From positions 24,153 to 88,152 of the IMG/VR virus record IMGVR_UViG_3300030104_004631: a stretch of DNA of 64,000 nucleotides, one strand, 5' to 3'. This DNA comes from a virus. The notes below the pieces were generated by a model. That model was not told the origin of the DNA. It did not search any database and was given only the letters and a program-made list of their open reading frames with translations. The position numbers were made by a program, and so were the translations under genes. The stretch's first letter is position 1, and each line of letters starts with the position of its first letter. Shown piece after piece: positions 9,575-19,595 of this stretch.

Positions 9575-11107
9575 ATGGCAGCCCTATTAACTGATCAATT
9601 TAGAATTTTCTCAGCGAGAAAATTCATCAAAGCACTTGAAGGACCAGATGCAACTCAAAGCGATTCTGCAGCAGGTTCTAATCGAGATAGACTTTATGTT
9701 TTTATTGGAAGATCCCAACCTTGGGACAATGAGAACGCACCCCCACAGGCAGTGGACTCATTTTCGGAGTTTTCTAACTCGTATGATGATATGATCTCTC
9801 TTAAGAGAGTTCTTGCTGCTGATACGGTTCAGGTTGTTCGTAGAATTGACTGGGTTTCTCCTGAAGAAACTACAGGTGGTTTGGGTTTTACTTATGACAT
9901 GTATCGTCATAACTATTCTCCAAGTAAAACTGCTGCTTCTGGTGCTACTAAATTATATGATGCAGACTTTTTTGTTGTGAATTCACAATATCAAGTATAT
10001 AAATGCATTTATAACGGTACCTCACCCTCTGATCCTAATGGTAAACCTTCTACAGTTGAGCCTACTGGCACCAGTACCTCTATTATTACTACTGGCGATG
10101 GATATCGTTGGAAGTATATGTACACCATCCCTGTTGCTTCAGTCCTTAAATTCTTCTCTAATGACTACATGCCAGTCTTTACCAATACTGCGGTAAAGAC
10201 TAATGCTGTTACTGGAGAAATCGATACTGTTGTTATAAACGCTGCTGGTTCTGGATATAATAACGGAACTTATGATAACGTTGCTATTAATGGTGATGGT
10301 ACTGGAGGACGTGTTTCTATCGTTGTTGACGGTGGTAAGATTACTTCTGCCACAGTGACATCTGGTGGTACAGGATACACGTTTGGTCAAATCAGTATCA
10401 ATGCTATCACTGGTATTGGAACTGGAACTAGTGGAGAAGTTGATGTTATTATTCCTCCTCCAGATGGACATGGATACGATTCAAGTATTGAACTTGGTGG
10501 TTTCCGTGTAATGATTAACGCTAAACTCTCATATGATGAGGGTGCAGGTGATTTCCCTATTGATAATGATTATCGTCGTATTGGATTAGTAACAAATCCA
10601 CTCAAGTTTGGTACATCAGAACTTCTTGCAGATTTGACAGTTTCTGCTACAAAAGCAGTTATTTTCTCTCCGACATTTCAAGGAAATTATGTTCCTGATG
10701 AAATTATTACTCAGACTAGAGTTGTTGGAGGTACTAACATTACTGCAAGAGCAAGAGTTATTTCTTGGAATGCAACAACTAAAGTTTTGAAATATTATCA
10801 GAACTCAGTTGATGGTATTTTCCCTGAAGTTACTGGTACACAAAATGAGTTTGATGGATCTAACGTTATAAGTGGAGCAACTTCAGGTGCATCTGGTCAA
10901 CCAGACGTAAACTTCCCTGCTGTTCCAAATTCCTCTTCTAGAACTATTAACAACACTGAATATGATTTGGGTATGAGATTTACTAGTGGATATGCAAAAG
11001 CAGAAATTGAACCAAACAGCGGTCAGGTTGTTTATATAGATAATAGGAGATCAATCAGTCGTGCAAACGACCAAGTAGAAGACATTAAAATCGTAATCGA
11101 GTTCTAA
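9575..11107 (+). CDS. gp8: Baseplate wedge subunit gp8
   Basis: 510 residues against 334 in T4. The N-terminal 'LTDQFRIFSARKFIKAL', 'YVFIGRSQPWDNENAPP' and 'DGYRWKYMYTIPVASVLKFF' segments match cyanophage gp8, a component of the baseplate wedge. The extra length is explained by beta insertions: GSGY repeats at about 10230-10455 and a GExIxG/'VISWNATTKVLK' module at about 10678-10905. The gene is followed after 5 nt by the giant baseplate protein gene, so the two are likely transcribed together from the late box at 9541. Identity rests on N-terminal motifs and gene order. Confidence 0.8.
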   Translation: MAALLTDQFRIFSARKFIKALEGPDATQSDSAAGSNRDRLYVFIGRSQPWDNENAPPQAVDSFSEFSNSYDDMISLKRVLAADTVQVVRRIDWVSPEETTGGLGFTYDMYRHNYSPSKTAASGATKLYDADFFVVNSQYQVYKCIYNGTSPSDPNGKPSTVEPTGTSTSIITTGDGYRWKYMYTIPVASVLKFFSNDYMPVFTNTAVKTNAVTGEIDTVVINAAGSGYNNGTYDNVAINGDGTGGRVSIVVDGGKITSATVTSGGTGYTFGQISINAITGIGTGTSGEVDVIIPPPDGHGYDSSIELGGFRVMINAKLSYDEGAGDFPIDNDYRRIGLVTNPLKFGTSELLADLTVSATKAVIFSPTFQGNYVPDEIITQTRVVGGTNITARARVISWNATTKVLKYYQNSVDGIFPEVTGTQNEFDGSNVISGATSGASGQPDVNFPAVPNSSSRTINNTEYDLGMRFTSGYAKAEIEPNSGQVVYIDNRRSISRANDQVEDIKIVIEF

Positions 11108-11112
11108 CCCGA

Positions 11113-14100
11113 ATGGCACAAAATACTAACCTAAACGTAACACCGTATTACGACGACTTCGATAAAGATAAGAATTTTTATCGAGTGCTGTTCCGTCCTG
11201 GATTTCCTATTCAGGCAAGAGAACTCAGTACAATGCAGAGTGTTCTGCAGAACCAAGTAGAATCTGTTGGAACGCACCTATTCAAAGATGGTGCAATGGT
11301 AATTCCAGGTCAAGTTGGTTATGACTTGGATGTTCAGGCAGTTCTTGTTCAAGAATCTTTCTTGGGTAGTGATGTTGAAACTTATAGAACTCAAATAACT
11401 GGAACTATTGTTGAGGGTCTAACTACAGGCGTTAAGGCAAAGGTTTTATATAGTATTTCTGCCTCGGAATCAGAAAAAGGTTATATCACATTATATGTTA
11501 AGTATATAGATTCTGGTGATACTACTTCTGCCACTGGTCTGAAAACATTCCAGATTAATGAACAGTTAATTACAGATAAGGAAATTACTTTTGGATCAAC
11601 TCTAATTGAGATCGGTACTCCTTTTGCTCAGTTGCTTCCTGTTGCTGCTACTGCTGTAGGTTCTACTGCATATATTAGTGAAGGTGTTTATTATATTAGA
11701 GGTCATTTTGTAAATGTCCCAACTAACTATCTAATTCTTGATCAGTATAGTAGCAATCCTTCTTACAGAGTAGGTCTTGAGATTTTAGAATCTATTGTCA
11801 CTCCTGAAGATGATGAATCTCTAAATGATAATGCTGCAGGAACTTCAAATTATTCTGCACCAGGTGCTCATAGATTTAAAATTCAAACACAGTTTGTAAA
11901 ACGATTAATTACTGATGAAGCAGATAAAGACTTCATTGAACTTTTAAGAATTAACAATAGTAGGGTAGAAAATTTTGTAGAGAGAACTGAATATAGTGAG
12001 TTAGAAAAATCATTGGCTCGTAGAACTTTTGAAGAGTCTGGTGACTATGTAATTGATACATTTAACGTTAATATGCGAGAGCATCTTAATGATGGATTTA
12101 ATAATGGTGTTTATAATAAAGGTCAAAACTCAGATCAAGGTAATCTCGCTGATGATAATAAATTAGCAATTGAGGTTTCTCCTGGTAAAGCATATATTAG
12201 AGGATATAGAACTAACTTTATTAGTCCACGATATGTTGATGTAGATAAACCAAGAGATTTTGAAACTCGTCAAAATGGTATTATTAACTTCAATCTTGGT
12301 AATTTTGTAAAGGTTTATGATGTTCATGGTTGGCCAGAAATATCTGGAGATGGTGTTAGTGATGCATATCAAACTCTAAATCTTTATGATGATTGGGCAG
12401 CAAATGCAACATCTTCTGTAAAGTCAGGTGCTAATAGAATTGGTAGATGTAGGGTAGTTCAGTTACAAAAATCTAGTAGTGCTTTAGCTGCAACATCACC
12501 ATTTGGAATCGAACCAACTATTGTTGGTGGTGTTTACGATCTCTGGTTCTTTGATGTTCAGATGTTTACCGTTCTGAATATCACGAATGCAGTAACTTAT
12601 ACTGCAGGTACTAAAATTGTTGGTAAAACTTCTGGGGCGACAGGTTATGTTGCAGATACTGGAAACAATACACATTACATCTATCTTGAGCATGTGAGTG
12701 GTGAATTTACCAATGGTGAAATTCTGTCTGTTAATAATAGAGATTCAGGAACCTTAGAGGCAGCACATACTTATCAATTAAGTGATGTTAGATCTTCTTT
12801 CGGTCTTGATGGTTCCAGTGCTGTTAGATTTGGTGCAAACTGGATTCTTAATGATTCTCGTCCTATTGAATCTTCTACAGTAAATATCGATGAGACAACT
12901 GGTGATGTTTTAACTGTTGATACTATTGGTGCTGCTGTTGGTGCCAGAACTGCAGGAACATATAATATTGCTAGTACTGGTGTATCCACTGATGGATCTG
13001 GAACTGGTGCTACCTTTACTATTGTTGTTGATGGTACTGGTGCTGCTACTATTACTGTCACTGGCGGTGGTAGTGGATATGTTATTAATGAAACTATTAC
13101 TGTTGCTGATGCTCAACTAGGAAGTGGTGGTGCTGCAGCGTTACAATTTGATGTTGCTAGTGTTGGTCGTGAAGATATTACTGGTTTCCGTACAAGATTT
13201 GAAAAGGATTTGAGACCAGGTGATGTAGTCACCCCAACACTTTCTGATTTGGAAGGTACAAATACTCTTCGTGTTAAGAGAGTTGATCCTACTGCTATTG
13301 CAACAACTTCTGGAAATAGAAAGTCTACAGTATTGGCAGGAGATGCTATATTTGATTACACTGATCAAACTACTAGACTTGACAATACTTTAAAGGTTGG
13401 TACAGTTGCTGCTGGTCAGTATAGTGAATTAGTTAGATTGCGTCCGTTCATTTTCCAGAAAGATTATCAGAACGGAGAACTTTCTTTTGACCTACCAGAA
13501 GATACGATGAAGTCTTTGAGCGATGAATCGTTCTTTGTCTTTAGAAACTTTGCATCCAAGACGGTAACTTCAGGTTCTATTACATTTACTCTTCCTGAGA
13601 CTGAAGCATTTGGTGCATTATCTGGTGATAATTATATTCTTACAATTATTGATAAAGGAACTTCTTCAGTGTTTACTGATGGAGAGAACGTAGATATTGA
13701 TGCACAGGTAGATGCTGGTGTATTATCAACATCTTTTGGTTCTGATAATCAGTCTTTCTCAATCAGTGGTCTTACTAATATTGCTACAGTAACTCTTACA
13801 GCATTAGTTTCTAAGAATACTGTTTCTAAAAAGATTAAGACTGCTGCTAAGATGAAGGCATTGAAAGTCATTAAAACTGATATAGATGTTGATACTCAAC
13901 CAACAGGTCTTACTTATAGTACTCTTTATGGAACTAGAGTTGAAGATTTAGATGTTTCGTTTGGTGTTAATGACGTTTATAACGTTCATGCAATATATGA
14001 ATCATATGATGATAATGATGCATCTTCACCATATGTTGTTCTTACTGAATCAGTATTCTTTGCTGCAAGCACATTAATTGTTGGTAAAACTTCTGGTGCT

Positions 14101-17100
14101 AGAGGTCGAGTTATTTCATTCTCTAACGCAGATTTAAAATTATATTATGTTGGTCTTAATGAAATTCCATTCATTACAGGAGAATCTATTACTGGTGAAA
14201 ATACTGCTGGAGATGCTATCACAGGTATTATTGATGATACTGAGGGTTCTATTTTTGCAGGAAGTAAAGTTATTACAGATCAGTTTGAACTTGAATCAGG
14301 ACAGAGAACTAATTTCTATGATGTATCAAAACTAATTCGTCTTCCTTCTACTGTAGCACCTACAAGACGATTGCTTGTAATTTTTGACTTCTTCTCCCAT
14401 GAAGCATCTGGTGATTATTTCTCAGCAGAATCTTATAGTGGAATTAGTTATAAAGAGATTCCTAATTACAAGATGGATGGTTCTATTAAGTATATTAGAG
14501 ATCAAATTGATTTCCGTCCTGCTATTAAAGAACTTAGAAATGGTTCTGGAACTGTTAGTGCTCCTTACTATGTCAATTGTAGTACTTTTGACTTTGTTTC
14601 TAGGGTATTCAGTACAGCTGGTGGTGCTGGCGGGGCAACTATCTTTGATATTATGCAGGTCAACTCTTCCTTTAGAGCAGACTATTCATGGTATCTTCCT
14701 AGAATTGATAAATTATATCTCTCTCATGATGGAAAACTAATTGTAAGTAAGGGTGTTTCTGGATATTACTTGATTCCACCCCCAAAAGTTGAAAATGCGA
14801 TGCTCTTAGCATCAATTGAATATAAACCATATGTGTTTGATCCAGAAAGAGATGTTCTGATTTCTACAGAAGTAATCAGAAGGTATACGATGAAAGATAT
14901 TGGTGATCTTGAGCAAAGACTCACCCACGTTGAATATTATACTTCATTATCATTACTCGAATCTCAAGCAGAAAACACCAAGACTTATGACGAGAATGGA
15001 TTTGATCGTTTGAAGAATGGTTATGTTGTAGATGATTTTACTGATCACACAACTGGTGATGTTCTGAATCCAGATTACAAGTGTTCTCTTGACTTTAAAG
15101 AGGGACAACTACGTCCACAACATTACACAACAAACGTAGGACTTGTATATAATGCAGCAGACTCTACGAATATTGTTAAGACTGCTGGTAATGTCTTGAT
15201 GTTACCTTACGAAGATGTTGCACTTATCACCCAACCTTATGCATCTAGAACTGAGAATGTTAACCCATTCAACGTATTTACATTCATTGGTCGTATTGAC
15301 TTAACACCTGCATCTGATGATTGGATTGATATTGAGCGTGTGCCAGCTCGTGTTGAGAACATTGAAGGAGACTTCTCATCCGTATCTAATGATTTGCAGG
15401 TTGATCAGAATGGTTTTGCACCTGTTCAATGGGGATCATGGCAGACTAACTGGACTGGTGAATCAGTTACATCAACATCACGAAACAGATCTGCATCTGG
15501 TACGTTTGGTGTTGGTCGTCAGTTAGGTTCTCTTGGTCATGGTCAGCGTCGTCAAGGTCTATTCTATCTACATGAACGTCGTACATTTCGTGTTGTAAAC
15601 AATCAAGCACGTCAAGGTGTTCGTACAAGGGTTGTTCCTAAGATCGAACGTAGATCTTTAGGAGATAGTGTTCTTTCCAGAAGTGCTATTCCTTGGATTA
15701 GATCTCGTAATATTGGTTTTAATGTCGATAGAATGAAACCACGTACTAGAATGTATGCATTCTTTGATGGTGTTGATGTAACTACTTACCTTACTCCTAA
15801 AGTAATTGAACTTATTAAGAACTCTACAACAGATTCTAGAACAAATGAAACTCCTTTTGTTGTTGGTGAAACTGTACTTGGAGAAACTTCAGGTTGTCAA
15901 TTAAAAGTTGTTGCTCCTGATGATGGATATAAGACTAATCCTTATGGTAAAGGCACAGAAGTTCTTCCTACATCATATGCTTCTCAAACAGCACTTCTAA
16001 ATCATGATATAACTGCTATATCTGAAACTGTATCACCAGATTACTTTGGTAATATGCAAGTTGGAGAAATTTTAGTTGGTCAAACTTCTGGTGCTAGAGC
16101 AGTTGTTCAGGATCGTCGTCTTCTAACTGATAATGTTGGTAACTTACAAGGTACATTCTTTGTTCCTTCTCCCAAGAACGATGCTAATCCACGTTGGGCA
16201 ACAGGTACTCGCTCATTTAGATTTACAACATCCGATTCAAATAGTAAAGCAATTGGTGCAGTAGATTCTTCTGCTGACACAACTTACGCAGCAACAGGAA
16301 CTTTACAAACTGTTCAGGAAAATGTTTTGGCAATTCGTAATGCTGAACTTGTTAGAGATACTGTTTCTGAAGATAGAGTTGTAGAAACAACTAGAACTGA
16401 AACACGTCAGATTGGTTGGTATGACCCTCTTGCTCAATCATTTATTGTTGAGGAAGAAGGTGGTGTATTCCTTTCAACTGTTGAAATCTTCTTCAACTCT
16501 AAAGATGCTAATATTCCAATCTCGATGCAAATCAGAACAATGGAAAATGGTTATCCTACAAAGACAATTCTTCCTTTCTCTGATGTTACTATAACACCTG
16601 ATCAGGTAGAAATTTCAGAAAGTGCTGCTGTTGCTACTAAGTTTACATTCAAAGCACCTGTATACATTAAGTCTTCTGTTGAATATTGTTTTGTTCTTCT
16701 GTCAGACTCTAATGAATATAAGGTTTGGATCTCTAGAATGGGTGATGTTGATATCAGTGGTAATAGAACAATCTCTGAACAACCTTATGCTGGTGTTCTG
16801 TTTAAATCACAGAACGCATCTACATGGACTGCTGACCAATATGAAGACTTGAAATTTACTGTGTATCGTGCAAACTTTACTCAGACAACTGGAACAGTCG
16901 CTCTTAACAATACACCACAAGGTAAAGGTAATGGTGGTATTCACAGGTTAATTGATAATCCAATTCAGACTATCAAACCAAAACTTGTCCTTACTGCTGG
17001 TCCTACTGCTACTCAGTATACCTTTAGTATTGGTGCTCGCTTATTGCAACTTACTACAGGTGCTGGAGCAACCGTAGTTTCTTCTACAACGTCTGGATCT

Positions 17101-18717
17101 GCTGCAGATACTATTACTGTTAATGATGTATCTGGTAATTGGTTAGCAGGAACATCTACTACTTTCCTTTTGAGATCTTCTGAAGCACTTGCAACTCAGG
17201 TTGTTGGTAGTGCATCTGGAACTTTGGAGGTTGGTGATATTGTTACTGGTGCAACTTCTGGATCTGTTGGTATTGTTAAGTCTTGGAATGGATCTACTGC
17301 ATTGGTACTTCATTATATTACTGGAGCATTTACTAATTCCGAAACTATAAATGAGACTGGTGGTTGGTCTGCAACTGTAACTTCTTCTACTGAAAGTGGT
17401 GATTCCTTCGGTGCTTATCTTTCTTCTGCACCTACTTATGCAAATGATGAGAAAGAAATTCTTATATATCATAGAAATCATGGTATGCATCAACGCACAA
17501 ATAATGTTAAAGTTGAAGGTGCAGTTTCTGAAATTGGTAATACATCCTTAACTAGTGCATTAGCAGCAGCGGCAACAACAATAACTGTTGAAAATGCAAG
17601 TACATTCCATGAAGTTGTAAATGGTGCTGCTATTAGTAATGCAAATCCAGGATACGTTAAGATTGAAGATGAAATTATCACATACAATGCTATTTCCTCT
17701 GATGGTAAAACCATTACTGTTGCTACCTCTGGTAGGGGTACTAACGGAACTACTGATGTAACACATGCATCTGGAGCAGTTGTTGAATGCTATAACCTTG
17801 ACGGTATTCCTCTAGTCGATATTAATAAGACTCATACAAGTATATCTTGTCCTTGGTTAGATACTTACATGCTTCATCTTAATGGTGTGGCAAATAATGG
17901 TATTCGTGCAGGTGGAAATCAAATTTTCGCTTCTCAAAATACACAGTTTGAAACTCTAACACCTACTGTTTCTGTAATGAATTTACCTGAAACAGATATT
18001 ACTGCTAAAATTAATACAACTACAGCAACATCTATTGGTAATGGAAGTGCTGTTGTTGATCAATCATCCTTTGTTAATGATGGTACTTATGAGTTTATAA
18101 CATTGAATGATTATAACTTCTTCCCCAATCCTAAGATGGTTTGTTCTGAAGTTAATGAGAATGCTAAACTAGATGGACAAAAATCATTGACTATGCTTAT
18201 TGATTTATCCACCACAAAATCATCACTTTCTCCTGTTGTTGACTTAGATAGATGTTCGTTGATTACAACATCTAATAGAATCAATGCTTGGCCAGGTGGT
18301 TCTTCTCCATACGGTCAGCAAAGTGCAATTGATACATCACAAGATGTTTCTCTTCTACCATTAGGCGATCAGAATGATGCCATTTATATTACAAGACTTG
18401 CTCGTTTGATTAGAGAGTCTAGATCAATTAGAGTTGATTTCCAAATGTCTCGTCCACCAGAGGCAGATGTTAGAATTTACTACAGAGCATTTAGCACTGG
18501 AAGTGGTGATGATATCGATTCTATCGGTTGGACACAAATGGATAAACCTCTTCAGTATGATGATTCTCCTAGTGAAGAAATTCTATGGAAGGATTATTAC
18601 TACGAGGTAAGTGGTTTGAACTTTAATGCATTCCAACTTAAGATTGTTCTAAGATCTTCTAACCAAGCGAGAGTTCCTTTACTTGCTGATTTACGTGCAA
18701 TCGCTCTTGCAACATAA
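11113..18717 (+). CDS. Giant baseplate/tail structural protein, DUF4815-type N-terminus
   Basis: 2,534 residues, the largest gene here. The N-terminal ~120 residues ('TPYYDDFDKDKNFYRVLFRPG', then 'QARELSTMQSVLQNQVE') are the start of DUF4815, a domain widespread in marine T4-like virion proteins. The rest alternates unique sequence with at least five copies of the 'GxTSGAxGxV' beta module (near 12600, 14050, 15860, 16060 and 17220). It also has a Gly/Ala module at 12945-13164 that recurs almost unchanged in the fibre gene at 19596. The C-terminal third is more conserved in style ('IGWYDPLAQSFIVEEEGG' near 16410). A structural role at the baseplate next to gp8 is inferred from context. Confidence 0.75.
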   Translation: MAQNTNLNVTPYYDDFDKDKNFYRVLFRPGFPIQARELSTMQSVLQNQVESVGTHLFKDGAMVIPGQVGYDLDVQAVLVQESFLGSDVETYRTQITGTIVEGLTTGVKAKVLYSISASESEKGYITLYVKYIDSGDTTSATGLKTFQINEQLITDKEITFGSTLIEIGTPFAQLLPVAATAVGSTAYISEGVYYIRGHFVNVPTNYLILDQYSSNPSYRVGLEILESIVTPEDDESLNDNAAGTSNYSAPGAHRFKIQTQFVKRLITDEADKDFIELLRINNSRVENFVERTEYSELEKSLARRTFEESGDYVIDTFNVNMREHLNDGFNNGVYNKGQNSDQGNLADDNKLAIEVSPGKAYIRGYRTNFISPRYVDVDKPRDFETRQNGIINFNLGNFVKVYDVHGWPEISGDGVSDAYQTLNLYDDWAANATSSVKSGANRIGRCRVVQLQKSSSALAATSPFGIEPTIVGGVYDLWFFDVQMFTVLNITNAVTYTAGTKIVGKTSGATGYVADTGNNTHYIYLEHVSGEFTNGEILSVNNRDSGTLEAAHTYQLSDVRSSFGLDGSSAVRFGANWILNDSRPIESSTVNIDETTGDVLTVDTIGAAVGARTAGTYNIASTGVSTDGSGTGATFTIVVDGTGAATITVTGGGSGYVINETITVADAQLGSGGAAALQFDVASVGREDITGFRTRFEKDLRPGDVVTPTLSDLEGTNTLRVKRVDPTAIATTSGNRKSTVLAGDAIFDYTDQTTRLDNTLKVGTVAAGQYSELVRLRPFIFQKDYQNGELSFDLPEDTMKSLSDESFFVFRNFASKTVTSGSITFTLPETEAFGALSGDNYILTIIDKGTSSVFTDGENVDIDAQVDAGVLSTSFGSDNQSFSISGLTNIATVTLTALVSKNTVSKKIKTAAKMKALKVIKTDIDVDTQPTGLTYSTLYGTRVEDLDVSFGVNDVYNVHAIYESYDDNDASSPYVVLTESVFFAASTLIVGKTSGARGRVISFSNADLKLYYVGLNEIPFITGESITGENTAGDAITGIIDDTEGSIFAGSKVITDQFELESGQRTNFYDVSKLIRLPSTVAPTRRLLVIFDFFSHEASGDYFSAESYSGISYKEIPNYKMDGSIKYIRDQIDFRPAIKELRNGSGTVSAPYYVNCSTFDFVSRVFSTAGGAGGATIFDIMQVNSSFRADYSWYLPRIDKLYLSHDGKLIVSKGVSGYYLIPPPKVENAMLLASIEYKPYVFDPERDVLISTEVIRRYTMKDIGDLEQRLTHVEYYTSLSLLESQAENTKTYDENGFDRLKNGYVVDDFTDHTTGDVLNPDYKCSLDFKEGQLRPQHYTTNVGLVYNAADSTNIVKTAGNVLMLPYEDVALITQPYASRTENVNPFNVFTFIGRIDLTPASDDWIDIERVPARVENIEGDFSSVSNDLQVDQNGFAPVQWGSWQTNWTGESVTSTSRNRSASGTFGVGRQLGSLGHGQRRQGLFYLHERRTFRVVNNQARQGVRTRVVPKIERRSLGDSVLSRSAIPWIRSRNIGFNVDRMKPRTRMYAFFDGVDVTTYLTPKVIELIKNSTTDSRTNETPFVVGETVLGETSGCQLKVVAPDDGYKTNPYGKGTEVLPTSYASQTALLNHDITAISETVSPDYFGNMQVGEILVGQTSGARAVVQDRRLLTDNVGNLQGTFFVPSPKNDANPRWATGTRSFRFTTSDSNSKAIGAVDSSADTTYAATGTLQTVQENVLAIRNAELVRDTVSEDRVVETTRTETRQIGWYDPLAQSFIVEEEGGVFLSTVEIFFNSKDANIPISMQIRTMENGYPTKTILPFSDVTITPDQVEISESAAVATKFTFKAPVYIKSSVEYCFVLLSDSNEYKVWISRMGDVDISGNRTISEQPYAGVLFKSQNASTWTADQYEDLKFTVYRANFTQTTGTVALNNTPQGKGNGGIHRLIDNPIQTIKPKLVLTAGPTATQYTFSIGARLLQLTTGAGATVVSSTTSGSAADTITVNDVSGNWLAGTSTTFLLRSSEALATQVVGSASGTLEVGDIVTGATSGSVGIVKSWNGSTALVLHYITGAFTNSETINETGGWSATVTSSTESGDSFGAYLSSAPTYANDEKEILIYHRNHGMHQRTNNVKVEGAVSEIGNTSLTSALAAAATTITVENASTFHEVVNGAAISNANPGYVKIEDEIITYNAISSDGKTITVATSGRGTNGTTDVTHASGAVVECYNLDGIPLVDINKTHTSISCPWLDTYMLHLNGVANNGIRAGGNQIFASQNTQFETLTPTVSVMNLPETDITAKINTTTATSIGNGSAVVDQSSFVNDGTYEFITLNDYNFFPNPKMVCSEVNENAKLDGQKSLTMLIDLSTTKSSLSPVVDLDRCSLITTSNRINAWPGGSSPYGQQSAIDTSQDVSLLPLGDQNDAIYITRLARLIRESRSIRVDFQMSRPPEADVRIYYRAFSTGSGDDIDSIGWTQMDKPLQYDDSPSEEILWKDYYYEVSGLNFNAFQLKIVLRSSNQARVPLLADLRAIALAT

Positions 18718-19013
18718 TGATAGAGGATAATAAACCACACCCCCATGATTCTATGCCAATAGCAAATGGCACCAATAGATACGCACCCCCTGAAAAAATG
18801 ATTGAATTAGAAGAAAACCCAAGACCTGAAGAAGAAATAGCAGATGACTGGTTTGAGAATGATACTTATGCTTCACGACATGAATCAACACCTGACTTTG
18901 AGAAGGATGCTGAAGAGGTCGTGACTATACATGAGAAGATGTATAGAATGGCAAGATCAAAGTACAATCCATTTTCTGTAGGTGGATCGGAGAATATTCA
19001 TGACTTCGATTAA
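18717..19013 (+). CDS. Hypothetical acidic small protein
   Basis: 98 residues, acidic (many Glu/Asp in the middle), with no membrane segment. The ATG shares its A with the stop codon of the giant structural gene (TAATG), which suggests translational coupling. It is first of three short overlapping genes between the baseplate and fibre genes. I do not recognise the family. In T4 the equivalent position holds small fibre assembly factors, so an assembly helper is a weak possibility. Confidence 0.65.
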   Translation: MIEDNKPHPHDSMPIANGTNRYAPPEKMIELEENPRPEEEIADDWFENDTYASRHESTPDFEKDAEEVVTIHEKMYRMARSKYNPFSVGGSENIHDFD

Positions 19014-19251
19014 AGATGATTTGCCAGAGTTGATTCCTGTTGAGGGATCTGAGGGTTCTTATAGAGATGTATCTTCTACTGCTATAGTAAAAGATAATCA
19101 AGATGAATATGATAAATATATGGCATCTTACAATAAGAGGCAAAAAGAAGCAGCAGATAAGCGAGCTTTACAAAATGAGGTTTCTGAGTTAAAATCAGAG
19201 ATGAGTGAAATAAAAACACTTTTACTAACGTTAGTCCAAGACAAAAAATGA
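19000..19251 (+). CDS. Hypothetical small coiled-coil protein
   Basis: 83 residues from the ATG at 19000, preceded by GGAG about 8 nt upstream and overlapping the previous gene by 14 nt. An in-frame upstream ATG at 18982 exists but has no better ribosome binding site. The C-terminal half ('EVSELKSEMSEIKTLLLTL') has heptad spacing of Leu/Ile and is probably a coiled coil. The function is unknown; context suggests virion assembly. Confidence 0.65.
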   Translation: MTSIKDDLPELIPVEGSEGSYRDVSSTAIVKDNQDEYDKYMASYNKRQKEAADKRALQNEVSELKSEMSEIKTLLLTLVQDKK

Positions 19252-19517
19252 CAGATGATGCAACAGCACCTGTAGAAAAGGTGTCCCAAGAAACAATGCT
19301 CCAACAGTTTAGAGAGCGTTTTAATGCGGCAATTGAGGAGAATAAGCAATTGTCAGAAAAAATTAAAGCGAATGAAGTGATTGCACTAAAACTCCAAGGT
19401 GCTATTGAAGCGTTAGAGTATTATAATGAAAATCCTCCAACTGGAGTTCCTTCTCCAGATATTCCTGCTGATGATGTAGCAAGTGAATCCACAGAGATTG
19501 ATAACCTCACAACATAA
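19248..19517 (+). CDS. Hypothetical small coiled-coil protein
   Basis: 89 residues. It starts in an ATGA overlap with the previous gene. The N-terminal half is helical with heptads ('MLQQFRERFNAAIEENKQLSEK'-like); the C-terminus is Pro/Asp/Glu rich and probably unstructured. The gene is last of the three-gene run and is followed at once by an intrinsic terminator, so the unit beginning upstream of gp8 probably ends here. The family was not recognised. Confidence 0.65.
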   Translation: MTDDATAPVEKVSQETMLQQFRERFNAAIEENKQLSEKIKANEVIALKLQGAIEALEYYNENPPTGVPSPDIPADDVASESTEIDNLTT

Positions 19518-19524
19518 AAAGAGA

Positions 19525-19546
19525 GGAGACACCAGTCTCCTTTTTT
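19525..19546 (+). terminator. Intrinsic terminator before the fibre gene
   Basis: The stem GGAGAC/GTCTCC with an ACCA loop is followed by six T. It lies 7 nt after the stop of the third small gene and just upstream of a late promoter box, which separates the gp8 unit from the fibre unit. Confidence 0.85.
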
Positions 19547-19551
19547 AATGG

Positions 19552-19559
19552 CATAAATA
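19552..19559 (+). promoter_or_regulatory. Late promoter box CATAAATA for the fibre gene
   Basis: CATAAATA immediately follows the terminator at 19525-19546 and lies 36 nt before the fibre ATG. Confidence 0.65.
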
Positions 19560-19595
19560 ACTTGGAAGCATGTTCTCATAGAGTTGTCGTAAAAA

